A stretch of 15,833 bases of DNA, taken from contig LUCA01000010.1 in NCBI GenBank assembly GCA_001593875.1, positions 1 through 15,833 of the forward strand, read 5' to 3'. Positions 7,355-13,941 of the stretch are shown piece by piece (within the stretch, counting starts at the first letter, position 1; each line of letters begins with the position of its first letter). The notes beneath the pieces are model-generated. The model searched no databases and had not been told where the DNA came from. It was given only the letters and a program-made list of their open reading frames with translations. The stretch is from Candidatus Bathyarchaeota archaeon B23 (lineage in GTDB: Archaea > Thermoproteota > Bathyarchaeia > TCS64 > B23). The position numbers were made by a program, and so were the translations under genes.

Positions 7355-8338
7355 ATGGAGGTGGGAGCCTTGTTGGAGGCCTATCTTCCCTGGATCCTGA
7401 TGGCTCTTCTCCTCCTCTGGGCCCTCATCAAGCTACGTAATCTTGAGAGAGTGGTTGATTCGCATCTTCGCTCCATCTCCGCCCCAGCTGCCGTCCTGAC
7501 GGAGGCGGCCTCCTCCCTCCAGCAGCAGATCGGGAGTCTACATCAATCCATCACCCTAATGAGTACCTCCATCACGGAGATCACCAAGCAGGCCACGAGG
7601 ATCGAGGAGATCGGGAAGAAGTATGAAGAGGCTGAGGAGCTCACCAGAAGGATGTATAACATCATGATCGGCTCTTATGAGAAGGGAAGATCTGGGGAGA
7701 ACTATCTGAGGAGTGTGATGAATGAATTGATGAAGATCGGCTTCGTGAGGCAGAATGTCCCCATAGAGAGAAGGATGGTGGAGTACTGCGTCGTCTTCAA
7801 CGATGGGAAGCTGCTGGCCATAGATTCCAAGGTGGTGGCTACTAGAGATGTCGAGGCCCTCTTCGATGAGGAGGTCTCTGAGGAGGAGAGAGCTCGGAGG
7901 AGGTCTAGGATCGTCGCAGGGCTGAGAAGGAAGGTGGAGGAGGTCTCTAGATACATCGTCCCAGGTGTCACCCTTCCCTGTGCGGTGATGGCGGTTCCCG
8001 ACTCCATAGTTGATCTCACCTCTGAGGTTGTCCCAGAGGCTGTGAGGAGGAATGTCATCATCGCCGGCTACTCCGCCATCCCTCAGCTCCTCGTCTACTT
8101 CCTCAGAGTTCATAGTTTCTACTCCATCAGGGAGGATATGGCGGAGCTGCTGGAGAGGATCACAGCCATCAGACAGGAGTTATCTAAGCTGGATGATCGC
8201 TTCTTCGCCAATCGATTTGAGAGGCCCTTAAGGACGCTCTCAAACGCCCTCTTCACCCTTCAAGGGATTCTCAGGGGCGTGAATCGCCTCCTGGCCCTGG
8301 AGATGCCGGTGGCTGAGGAGGAAGCTGAAGCCCCTTAG
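7355..8338 (+). CDS. RmuC-like protein: membrane anchor, coiled coil and PD-(D/E)xK nuclease-like domain
   Basis: A 327-residue protein. An N-terminal membrane helix (about residues 11-27, rich in Leu) is followed by a heptad-like coiled coil (about 30-105). A nuclease-like domain comes next, with Glu115 (GRSGENYL), a Glu in VEYCVVF and the Asp157-x-Lys159 of LAIDSKV. These fit the restriction-endonuclease fold of the RmuC family, linked in bacteria to suppressing inversions between short repeats. A helical tail (about 245-315) ends in an acidic stretch. The N-terminus is probably outside or in the membrane with the bulk cytosolic. Start is ATG 7355 or GTG 7361. Codon use looks less GC-biased at third positions than the neighbours, which could mean a different expression level or acquisition. 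Family assignment is likely; nuclease activity is inferred. Confidence 0.8.
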   Translation: MEVGALLEAYLPWILMALLLLWALIKLRNLERVVDSHLRSISAPAAVLTEAASSLQQQIGSLHQSITLMSTSITEITKQATRIEEIGKKYEEAEELTRRMYNIMIGSYEKGRSGENYLRSVMNELMKIGFVRQNVPIERRMVEYCVVFNDGKLLAIDSKVVATRDVEALFDEEVSEEERARRRSRIVAGLRRKVEEVSRYIVPGVTLPCAVMAVPDSIVDLTSEVVPEAVRRNVIIAGYSAIPQLLVYFLRVHSFYSIREDMAELLERITAIRQELSKLDDRFFANRFERPLRTLSNALFTLQGILRGVNRLLALEMPVAEEEAEAP

Positions 8339-8469
8339 CCCTCCTCTCCCCCCTCTTCAGCATGGCCCATAGGGGTGAGAAGGAGGATGAGCATCGAGAC
8401 GGGGAGGAGCTCTAGGGGCTTCACGGCCTCGATCCGAGGTGGGAGGGGGCGTGGCTTAAAATCCTCCAC
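8335..8469 (-). CDS. Possible 44-residue (or 29-residue) membrane peptide downstream of adenine deaminase
   Basis: An open frame from GTG 8469 to TAA 8335 fills the 135-bp gap after the adenine deaminase stop, preceded by AAGGAG. Its C-terminal half has a hydrophobic run (LELLPVSMLILLL) and an acidic tail. An internal GTG at 8424 lies about 30 nt downstream of a TATA-like ATTTTAAG on the minus strand, so a leaderless 29-residue peptide is another reading. The last 4 bases overlap the stop of the convergent RmuC-like gene. No family is recognised and the frame may be chance. Nothing else was seen in this gap. Confidence 0.2.
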   Translation of the reverse strand: MEDFKPRPLPPRIEAVKPLELLPVSMLILLLTPMGHAEEGGEEG

Positions 8470-8473
8470 TCCT

Positions 8474-10222
8474 TCACCAGACCGGTGGGATCCGCTCTCC
8501 CGTCTTGAGGTCGATGAGGCCCTTATCGGTGAGGGCGATCCTCCTGGGGTGGCAGGTGAGGAAGAGGAAGCTCTGGGCATCTATGGGGTCCTCGCCCAGC
8601 GGGGGGCTGGGCCTCAAGGCCCTAGCCGCCTCCTTGACTCGCCTCAACCCCTCCATCACCCTCTCGGGGTGGTCATCGGACATCAACCCCGCTATGGGCA
8701 GCGGGAGCTCCGCCTCGACTCGGCCGCCGTGGACGACGGCGATGCCCCCACCCATCTCCGCCACCCTGTTGACGGCGAGGGCCATCTCCCCGTCGGTGGC
8801 GCCTATGACGGAGATGTGGTGGGAGTCGTGGAGGATGCTCATCGCCACCGCCCCCTCCCCATAGCCCACCTCCCAGAAGGAGACGCCGACGCCCCCGTCG
8901 AAGCGGTTCACAATCGCCGCCTTGTTTATCCCTCGGCTCAGATCCCTCTGAACTACTCCATCCTCCACCGGCAGCTCCTCGATCAGCTCCTCCGGGTCGC
9001 CGAAGAACCAAGGCCTCAGAACCAAGGCCTTAACCCGGCTCCGGCTCCTAGGCGGCGGGGCCTCCACCATGAAGTCCCTTGGGGTTAGGGGTCTGGGCAG
9101 CCTTATGGTTCTCCTGAGCTCCTGGGGGGCCTGGGGTATTGCGATCTCGCATCGGAGCTCCCCCTCCTCCGCCACCATCACTCCATCGACCATCACCCCC
9201 TCTACGGTCACCTCCTTCAGGTCTGAGATGAGGAGGAGGTCTGCATATCTCCCCGGCGCTATGATGCCTATCTCCCCCTCCAATCTCCAGTGGCGGGCGT
9301 TGTTTAGGGTGGCCAGCTGATAGGCCGTGAGGGGTTCGACGCCGGCTTCTATCGCCGTCCTCACCGCCTGATCCATGTGGCCGAGCCTCTCGATCTCGTC
9401 AGCCGGCCTGTCGTCGATGCAGAGGCCCACCATCTGCCAATCTACCCCGGCCTCCACCAGCTCCTCCAGGGTCTTGAGGCCTCTCGGGAGCTTCACCTCC
9501 AGGAAGAATCCCCTCTCCAGGAGCTCCAGGGCCACGTCGCCGCCGGCGGCGAGATGGGTGGAGGAGACGCCGGAGGCTGCGAGGGCATCCGCCTCCGGGG
9601 GCGGTGGAGCTCCATGCCCCTCGACGACGGCCTTGGCCTCCAGCCCTGCCTCTATGACGCCCCATAGGCGCTCCTCGTGGCCGAAGAGGGAGGGGTAGTC
9701 CATCACCTCCCCGACGCCCACCACGCCCCTCCACCCCAGAGCCCTGAGGGCCTCCTCCCCGCCGATGTATCCTCCAGTCTCCTCGTAGGGCGTCGGCGGA
9801 ACAGCCGAGGGGATGGAGACATAGATTCTCTGCGGCAGCCCCTCCGCCTCCTCCAGCAGGTAGGCGAGGCCTCTGAGGCCGAGGACGTTGCATATCTCAT
9901 GGGGGTCCTCGAAGATGGCCGTCGTACCGTGGGGGAGGGTGAGTTGGGCATGCCGCCTAGGGGTGAGCCTGGAGCTCTCGATGTGGTAGTGGGCGTCGAT
10001 GAAGCCGGGGGCGACGTAGAGGCCGTCCGCCTCCACCTCCTCGGTCTCGGGGCCGACGGCGTGGTCCACATCCCCGATGAGGGCGATCCTCCCGGCGTAG
10101 ATGGCGATGTCGCCGGGGACGAGGCGCCTCGAGGCCACGTCGATGAGGGTGCCGCCCCTCACCACCCTCTCAGCCCCTCTACGGCCTAGGGCGACCTCCA
10201 CCAGCTCCCTACGCTGAGTCAT
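8474..10222 (-). CDS. ade: Adenine deaminase
   Basis: A 582-residue amidohydrolase converting adenine to hypoxanthine and ammonia in purine salvage. An N-terminal beta-sandwich segment (GGTLIDVASRRLVPGDIAI) leads into the metal-binding motif DAHYHIESS with His78 and His80. Then come the adenine deaminase signature LPHGTTAIFEDPHEICNVLG (about 96-115), VEGHGA, STHLAAGG and IDDRPADE regions, and the C-terminal domain (about 390-582) seen in Ade-type enzymes. The length is typical, which separates it from the shorter adenosine deaminase-like AAH enzymes. Start is ATG 10222, with a TATA-like box at 28-32 nt and no clear Shine-Dalgarno sequence. It is divergent from the PRTase-like gene. Its substrate, adenine, is the product of the MTA phosphorylase encoded nearby. 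Confidence 0.95.
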   Translation of the reverse strand: MTQRRELVEVALGRRGAERVVRGGTLIDVASRRLVPGDIAIYAGRIALIGDVDHAVGPETEEVEADGLYVAPGFIDAHYHIESSRLTPRRHAQLTLPHGTTAIFEDPHEICNVLGLRGLAYLLEEAEGLPQRIYVSIPSAVPPTPYEETGGYIGGEEALRALGWRGVVGVGEVMDYPSLFGHEERLWGVIEAGLEAKAVVEGHGAPPPPEADALAASGVSSTHLAAGGDVALELLERGFFLEVKLPRGLKTLEELVEAGVDWQMVGLCIDDRPADEIERLGHMDQAVRTAIEAGVEPLTAYQLATLNNARHWRLEGEIGIIAPGRYADLLLISDLKEVTVEGVMVDGVMVAEEGELRCEIAIPQAPQELRRTIRLPRPLTPRDFMVEAPPPRSRSRVKALVLRPWFFGDPEELIEELPVEDGVVQRDLSRGINKAAIVNRFDGGVGVSFWEVGYGEGAVAMSILHDSHHISVIGATDGEMALAVNRVAEMGGGIAVVHGGRVEAELPLPIAGLMSDDHPERVMEGLRRVKEAARALRPSPPLGEDPIDAQSFLFLTCHPRRIALTDKGLIDLKTGERIPPVW

Positions 10223-10244
10223 CGTGGAGGTTTAGGGGGTAGCC

Positions 10245-10262
10245 GCCAAATACTTTATTCAT
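10245..10262. promoter_or_regulatory. Shared AT-rich core of the divergent ade and PRTase-like promoters
   Basis: This AT-rich stretch can serve both directions. On the minus strand AGTATTTG (first base 10254) is 32 nt from the ade ATG. On the plus strand ACTTTATT (first base 10252) is 37 nt from the TTG of the PRTase-like gene. The two boxes overlap, so transcription of the two genes could compete. Confidence 0.4.
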
Positions 10263-10288
10263 CCTGAGTATGATACCGGGGCTTAGCC

Positions 10289-10750
10289 TTGTCCAGGGGC
10301 GGGGGGAGGCTGATAGATTGGGCTCTTCTGGAGAATCTCATCGGCGAGCTCGCCGATGGGATCAAGGCGTCGGGCTTCAGGCCCGACGTCGTCATCGGCC
10401 TCGGGAGGAGGGGCTGGGTCTTCGCCCGCCTCCTCTCGGATCACCTCGCCGTCTCAGACCTCATAACGCTCCACGCCGAGGCCTCCATCAACATAGGGAG
10501 GATATCAACCCTAGAGCTTAAGGGGAGGCGGGTCCTCATAGCCCTCGACGTGGAGGAGGCGGGCAGCGCCCTAAAGGGGGTTCTGGAGGGGCTGGAGGCT
10601 CTAGGCCCCTCGGAGGTGAGGACGGCGACTCCCCTGCTCCCGAGGGAGTCGGAGATCACCCCCGATTACTACGGCCATGGGGATGGGGGAGTCCTCTACC
10701 CCTGGGAGCTCCATCGGGGCTCCGTTGGGCGTCGTCCCACAGCTAGATGA
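10289..10750 (+). CDS. Phosphoribosyltransferase-like protein with degenerate PRPP loop
   Basis: A 153-residue type I PRTase-fold protein resembling archaeal gpt/hpt-like proteins. DVVIGLGRRGWVFARLLSDHL (33-53) matches the usual GIxRGGWxPARLLSD strand-loop. KGRRVLIALDVEEAGSALK (78-96) aligns with the PRPP-binding loop. The tail PDYYGHGDGGVLYPWE matches the conserved PDYY...PWE end. The PRPP loop differs from the usual VDDVADTGKSL: the first Asp is Leu, ADTG is EEAG and Lys is Ser. Catalysis on hypoxanthine or guanine is therefore doubtful and a regulatory or binding role is possible. Start TTG 10289 is the only sensible one in frame; no clear ribosome binding site. It overlaps the convergent MTA phosphorylase end by 8 bp and is divergent from ade. 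Confidence 0.8.
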   Translation: MSRGGGRLIDWALLENLIGELADGIKASGFRPDVVIGLGRRGWVFARLLSDHLAVSDLITLHAEASINIGRISTLELKGRRVLIALDVEEAGSALKGVLEGLEALGPSEVRTATPLLPRESEITPDYYGHGDGGVLYPWELHRGSVGRRPTAR

Positions 10751-11546
10751 GGGCCTCCTTGAGGGCCTCGCCGCATCCGCAGGTTCTCTCCCTCGGTATC
10801 TCCGGTAGGGCCTCCATGATGAGCCCCCTGAAGTTGTCGACGTTACGCCTCATGGTCTCCACGATCTCCTGCGTCGAGACGGGCTTCTCGGCCCAGACAT
10901 CGTAGTCGGTGACCATGGCCACGGAGACATAGCAGATCTCCGCCTCCCTCGCCAGGACGCATTCGGGGTAGAGGGTCATCCCTATGATGTCGGCGCCCCA
11001 GCTCCTGAAGAGCCGTGACTCGGCTCTAGTGGAGAATCGGGGCCCCTGGATGCAGACGTAGGTTCCCGTGGGGTGAACCCTGAGGCCGAGCCTCTCGGCG
11101 AAGTCTATGAAGAACTCCCGGAGCTGTGGGCAGAGGGGGTCGGCCATGGAGATGTGGCAGAGCTGTCCGCCCTCGTAGAAGGTGTCCGGACGCCCCTTGG
11201 TGCGATCTATGAACTGATCGGGGATGACGAAGTCCCCGGGTCGATAGTCCTCACGTAGGCTCCCGACGGCCGAGCTGGCTACGATGCGTTGGACGCCCAG
11301 CTGCTTGAGGGCCCAGATGTTGGCCCTGTTGTTGATCCTATGCGGCGGGATCTGGTGGCCCCTGCCGTGGCGGGGTATGAAGGCGATGCCCCTCCCCCTG
11401 TAGGTGCCGAGGGTTATGAGGCTTGAAGGCGCCCCGTAGGGGGTGTGGACCTTTATCTCCCTCACATCCTCCAGGATGCCGGGGTCGTAGACCCCCGTCC
11501 CCCCTATGATGCCGATCTCGGCTGAGGGCTTCTCCATCTCGATCAA
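10743..11546 (-). CDS. mtnP: S-methyl-5'-thioadenosine phosphorylase
   Basis: A 267-residue purine nucleoside phosphorylase-family enzyme that splits methylthioadenosine, a by-product of polyamine and other SAM-consuming pathways, with phosphate into adenine and methylthioribose-1-phosphate. Features: phosphate-binding IGGTGVYD (about 13-20), RHGRGHQIPPHRINNRAN, SSAVGSL, CIQGPRFSTRAE, the substrate-site IGMTLYPECVLARE segment and the base-site TDYDVW. The C-terminus has Cys256-Gly-Cys258, a CXC pair known from thermophilic archaeal members, where it helps disulfide formation. Start TTG 11546 is 29 nt below the first base of a TATA box, so a leaderless TTG is favoured; ATG 11537 is the alternative. 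It is divergent from the MFS transporter and convergent with the PRTase-like gene. Confidence 0.94.
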   Translation of the reverse strand: MIEMEKPSAEIGIIGGTGVYDPGILEDVREIKVHTPYGAPSSLITLGTYRGRGIAFIPRHGRGHQIPPHRINNRANIWALKQLGVQRIVASSAVGSLREDYRPGDFVIPDQFIDRTKGRPDTFYEGGQLCHISMADPLCPQLREFFIDFAERLGLRVHPTGTYVCIQGPRFSTRAESRLFRSWGADIIGMTLYPECVLAREAEICYVSVAMVTDYDVWAEKPVSTQEIVETMRRNVDNFRGLIMEALPEIPRERTCGCGEALKEALI

Positions 11547-11566
11547 GGCTTACTCAAGGCGGTGGT

Positions 11567-11603
11567 CGAATAAGGTTTCCGCCGTGGCGGAAACCCTAAA
11601 ACG
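11567..11603. promoter_or_regulatory. Divergent mtnP/MFS promoters around a perfect palindrome
   Basis: Arms GGTTTCCGCC (11574-11583) and GGCGGAAACC (11586-11595) are perfectly complementary around a GT centre. Each arm runs straight into a TATA-like box pointing outward: CCTTATTC on the minus strand (first base 11575, 29 nt from mtnP TTG) and CCTAAAAC on the plus strand (first base 11595, 37 nt from MFS TTG 11632). The arms contain CGGAAAC, the same BRE-like word found before iorA. The palindrome may be an operator covering both promoters, or simply two back-to-back BREs. Confidence 0.6.
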
Positions 11604-11631
11604 GAGGTGGAGACCATATCTCGGAGCTGGC

Positions 11632-12813
11632 TTGGCGGGGGGAAGGCGTCGGGGGCTCCTCATCCTCCTCACCTACGGGTATTTCGTCGAGAACCTCCTC
11701 AAGGCGGCTCCCTCAGCCCTCTCACCCATCCTCATCGACGAGGTGGGGTTGACCTACAGCCTCATGGGCCTCCTCATCTCAGCCTCCTCACTGCTCTATG
11801 GGTTGATGCAGATACCCAGCGGCCTCCTCTCCGACACCTGGGGGCCGGGGAGGACCATCATAGGGTTTACGCTCCTCTCCATCCTGGGCGTCGCCTCCAT
11901 CTACCTCTCCAGGGGGATCTGGATGTTCCTCCTCGGCCAGATGCTCATAGGCCTGGGCTTCAGCGTCCATTACATAAACTCCATCCGCCTGATCTCAACC
12001 CACTTCGAGGCTGGGCGGAGGGCCAGCGCCATAGGGGTCTTCAGCTCCGCCTACAGCCTGGGGACGTCGACGGCCTACATCCTCTTCCCCCTCATCATCT
12101 CCTGGATAGGTGAATGGAGGCCCCTCTACCTCTGCCTCCTCCTCATCCTCCTAATCGGGGAGGGCTTCTATCTCCTCACCCTTAGGGATGCGAAGGCCGG
12201 CGGCGGAGGAGGCGTGAAGCCCCCCAAGAGGAGGGGGAGGGCCCTGGGGGAGAGGGGGCTCCTCCTCATCATCCTCGGCTACGCCCTCTCCTGCTTCGGA
12301 TGGATCTTCCCCTCCTGGATGCCGAAGTACCTCACCGACGTCGCAGGCCTATCCTACATGGAGGCCGGCGTCATCTCCAGCATCTCGACGATGGCTGGGA
12401 TACCTGGATGTATCGCCATCGCAGCCCTCTCAGACCGCATCGAGAGTAGGCGAATCCCAGCCGTCGTCACATCCCTCCTCTTCCTCACCCTCTACATCCC
12501 CTTCATCCTAGGCCTGGCGGATTGGTGGATGCTCCTCACCCTCTCAGCCATCTACGGCTTCCTCGGCTCCCTCTGGGTGCTCCCCTTCGCCATGCTCTCC
12601 GAGGCCTCGCCGGAGGGGAAAGCCGGCGTGGCGATGGGCGTCATGAACACCCTGGGCATACTGGCCTACACCGCCGCCAGCCCCCTCTACGGCGCCCTCG
12701 TGGACCTCACCGGCGGCTATAGGGTTCCACTCCTCCTCGCCTCGGCGGCCACCCTCCTATCGGCTTTGGCCTTCTACTCAGCCCCCGAGACTCATGCGAA
12801 AACCGATAAATAG
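11632..12813 (+). CDS. Major facilitator superfamily transporter
   Basis: A polytopic inner membrane carrier of about 394 residues with roughly 12 hydrophobic helices in two halves, separated by a basic, glycine-rich cytosolic linker (around residues 185-210, AKAGGGGGVKPPKRRGR). MFS motif A is present between helices 2 and 3 (SGLLSDTWGPGR) with a weaker copy in the second half (SDRIESRR). Start TTG 11632 is chosen because a GGAG lies at 11622-11625, a TATA box begins 37 nt upstream, and the N-terminus then leads directly into helix 1. The frame is open back to ATG 11506 and GTG 11584, but those starts lie within mtnP or inside the palindrome. The substrate is unknown. The shared promoter region with mtnP suggests a nucleoside, base or methylthio compound (inference). 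Adenosine deaminase follows directly. Confidence 0.88.
   Translation: MAGGRRRGLLILLTYGYFVENLLKAAPSALSPILIDEVGLTYSLMGLLISASSLLYGLMQIPSGLLSDTWGPGRTIIGFTLLSILGVASIYLSRGIWMFLLGQMLIGLGFSVHYINSIRLISTHFEAGRRASAIGVFSSAYSLGTSTAYILFPLIISWIGEWRPLYLCLLLILLIGEGFYLLTLRDAKAGGGGGVKPPKRRGRALGERGLLLIILGYALSCFGWIFPSWMPKYLTDVAGLSYMEAGVISSISTMAGIPGCIAIAALSDRIESRRIPAVVTSLLFLTLYIPFILGLADWWMLLTLSAIYGFLGSLWVLPFAMLSEASPEGKAGVAMGVMNTLGILAYTAASPLYGALVDLTGGYRVPLLLASAATLLSALAFYSAPETHAKTDK
12796..12812 (+). promoter_or_regulatory. BRE plus TATA-like element for adenosine deaminase inside the end of the MFS gene
   Basis: GCGAAAAC (12796-12803) precedes CGATAAAT (12804-12811), overlapping the MFS stop codon. The predicted start near 12833 is about 5 nt before TTG 12838. 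The gene may also be read through from the MFS promoter. Confidence 0.4.
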
Positions 12814-12837
12814 GAGTTGAAGGCCTCAAAGAGCAAG

Positions 12838-13865
12838 TTGAAGGCCGAGGAGATCATAAGGGCCCTCCCCAAGGCTGAGCTCCATGTCCACCTCATAGGC
12901 TCCATAAGGCCTGAGACCCTCCTCAGCATCGTCGAGGAGGAAGGCCTAGAGCCCCCTTCAGATCGGTGGAGGACGTGAAGGCCCTCTTCAAATATCGAGA
13001 TTTCACCCACTTCATCTCCATCTACACCCTGGTGGACGACCACATCCTCGACGAGAGACACTTCGAGAGGATAACCTACGAACTCCTGGAGTCCGAGGCG
13101 GGATGCCACGTCCGATACGTCGAGCTGAGCTTCTCACCCCGAGACCACATCAGGAGGGGTTTAGACTACGGGGAGATGCTCGACGCCATAAATAGGGGTA
13201 GGAGGAGGGCCCAGGGGGAGTGGGGCATCAAATCCCACATCAGGGTCGACCTGGTGAGGAACTACGGCCCAGAGGCCGCCATGGAGACCCTGGACCTGGT
13301 GGAGGCGGAGGGGGAGGGAGTCATCTCCATCGACATCGGCGGCAGCGAGGACCGGTTTCCACCTAAGCCCTTCGCCGAGGCCTATAGGCGGGCGAGGGAG
13401 ATGGGGCTCCACCTCGTCGCCCACGCCGGGGAGGCCGCCGGCCCGGAGAGCATCTGGGATGCGGTGAGGCATCTAGGCGTGGAGCGCATCGGCCACGGCG
13501 TCGCCGCCATCAGAGACCCTGAGCTGATGAGATATCTCAGGGAGCGGGGCGTCGCCGTGGAGGCCTGCCCCACCAGCAACGTCCTCATAGGCATCGTCCC
13601 CTCCCTGGAGGAGCATCCCATAAGGAGATTCTACGACTACGGCCTCCTGGTCTCAGCGAACACCGACGACCCCTCGATGTTCAACACCGATATGAACCGG
13701 GAGTACCTCAGGCTTCATAGACATCTGGGCTTCACGGTGGAGGAGCTCTTCAGGCTGAGCCTCAACGCCGTCGAATCCTCCTTCCTACCGGAGGGGGAGA
13801 AGGAGGAGCTGAGGGAGAGCTTCCTGGGGGAGTATAGACGTCTGATGGGGAGACATCGACTCTGA
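12838..13865 (+). CDS. Adenosine deaminase, interrupted by an apparent -1 frameshift
   Basis: Adenosine deaminase converts adenosine to inosine. The N-terminus (RALPKAELHVHLIGSIRPETLL) is encoded from TTG 12838 in one frame, which stops at TGA 12976. The rest continues in another frame from about 12957 to TGA 13865. Joined at the C5 run (12952-12956), the product is 342 residues, normal for the family. All zinc and catalytic residues are then present: His16/His18 (HVH), His196 and Glu199 (HAGE), His220 (IGHG) and Asp277/Asp278 (NTDDPSMF). Without the shift, the second frame alone (from GTG 12966, 299 residues) lacks the HxH and could not bind zinc properly. TTG 12817 is another possible start. 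Cause: sequencing or assembly error in the homopolymer, a real mutation, or recoding. It could act on a related aminopurine, as the family includes adenine deaminases. Confidence 0.88.
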
Positions 13866-13913
13866 GGGGAGGACTCCCGCAGGCTGCGACGCCTTGGAGG
13901 GGCTGGCAGGGTT

Positions 13914-13940
13914 CTTATATCAGCTGAAAGGTTTAAGAGG
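13914..13940 (+). promoter_or_regulatory. Two alternative TATA elements for metG
   Basis: CTTATATC (first base 13914) is 28 nt from GTG 13942. GAAAG followed by GTTTAAGA (first base 13931) is 29 nt from TTG 13960. Each would give a leaderless transcript from a different in-frame start; the second has the better BRE-like sequence. Both lie downstream of the far upstream TTG 13894, arguing against that start. The rest of the 76-bp gap after adenosine deaminase shows nothing. Confidence 0.45.
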
Positions 13941-13941
13941 T

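Noticed and set aside
8375..9088. Long plus-strand open frame antisense to adenine deaminase
   Set aside because: It is the GC-rich complement of a clearly conserved gene with a low-complexity product; the TATA-like GGCTTAAAA at 8453-8461 is not enough to claim an antisense transcript.
10270..10521. Plus-strand ATG open frame overlapping the PRTase-like gene
   Set aside because: Arg/Gly/Pro-rich translation in the wrong frame of a recognisable gene.
11506..11631. N-terminal extension of the MFS transporter from ATG 11506
   Set aside because: It would overlap the start of divergent mtnP and include the palindrome and both promoters; the added residues are not membrane-like.
12966..13865. Adenosine deaminase starting at GTG 12966 as a complete 299-residue gene
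   Set aside because: This frame lacks the N-terminal HxH zinc motif, which is plainly encoded just upstream in another frame; the GTG is an internal codon.
13866..13941. Possible tRNA or small RNA in the gap before metG
   Set aside because: No cloverleaf, no T-loop consensus and no C/D or H/ACA boxes were found; the gap is explained by promoter elements.
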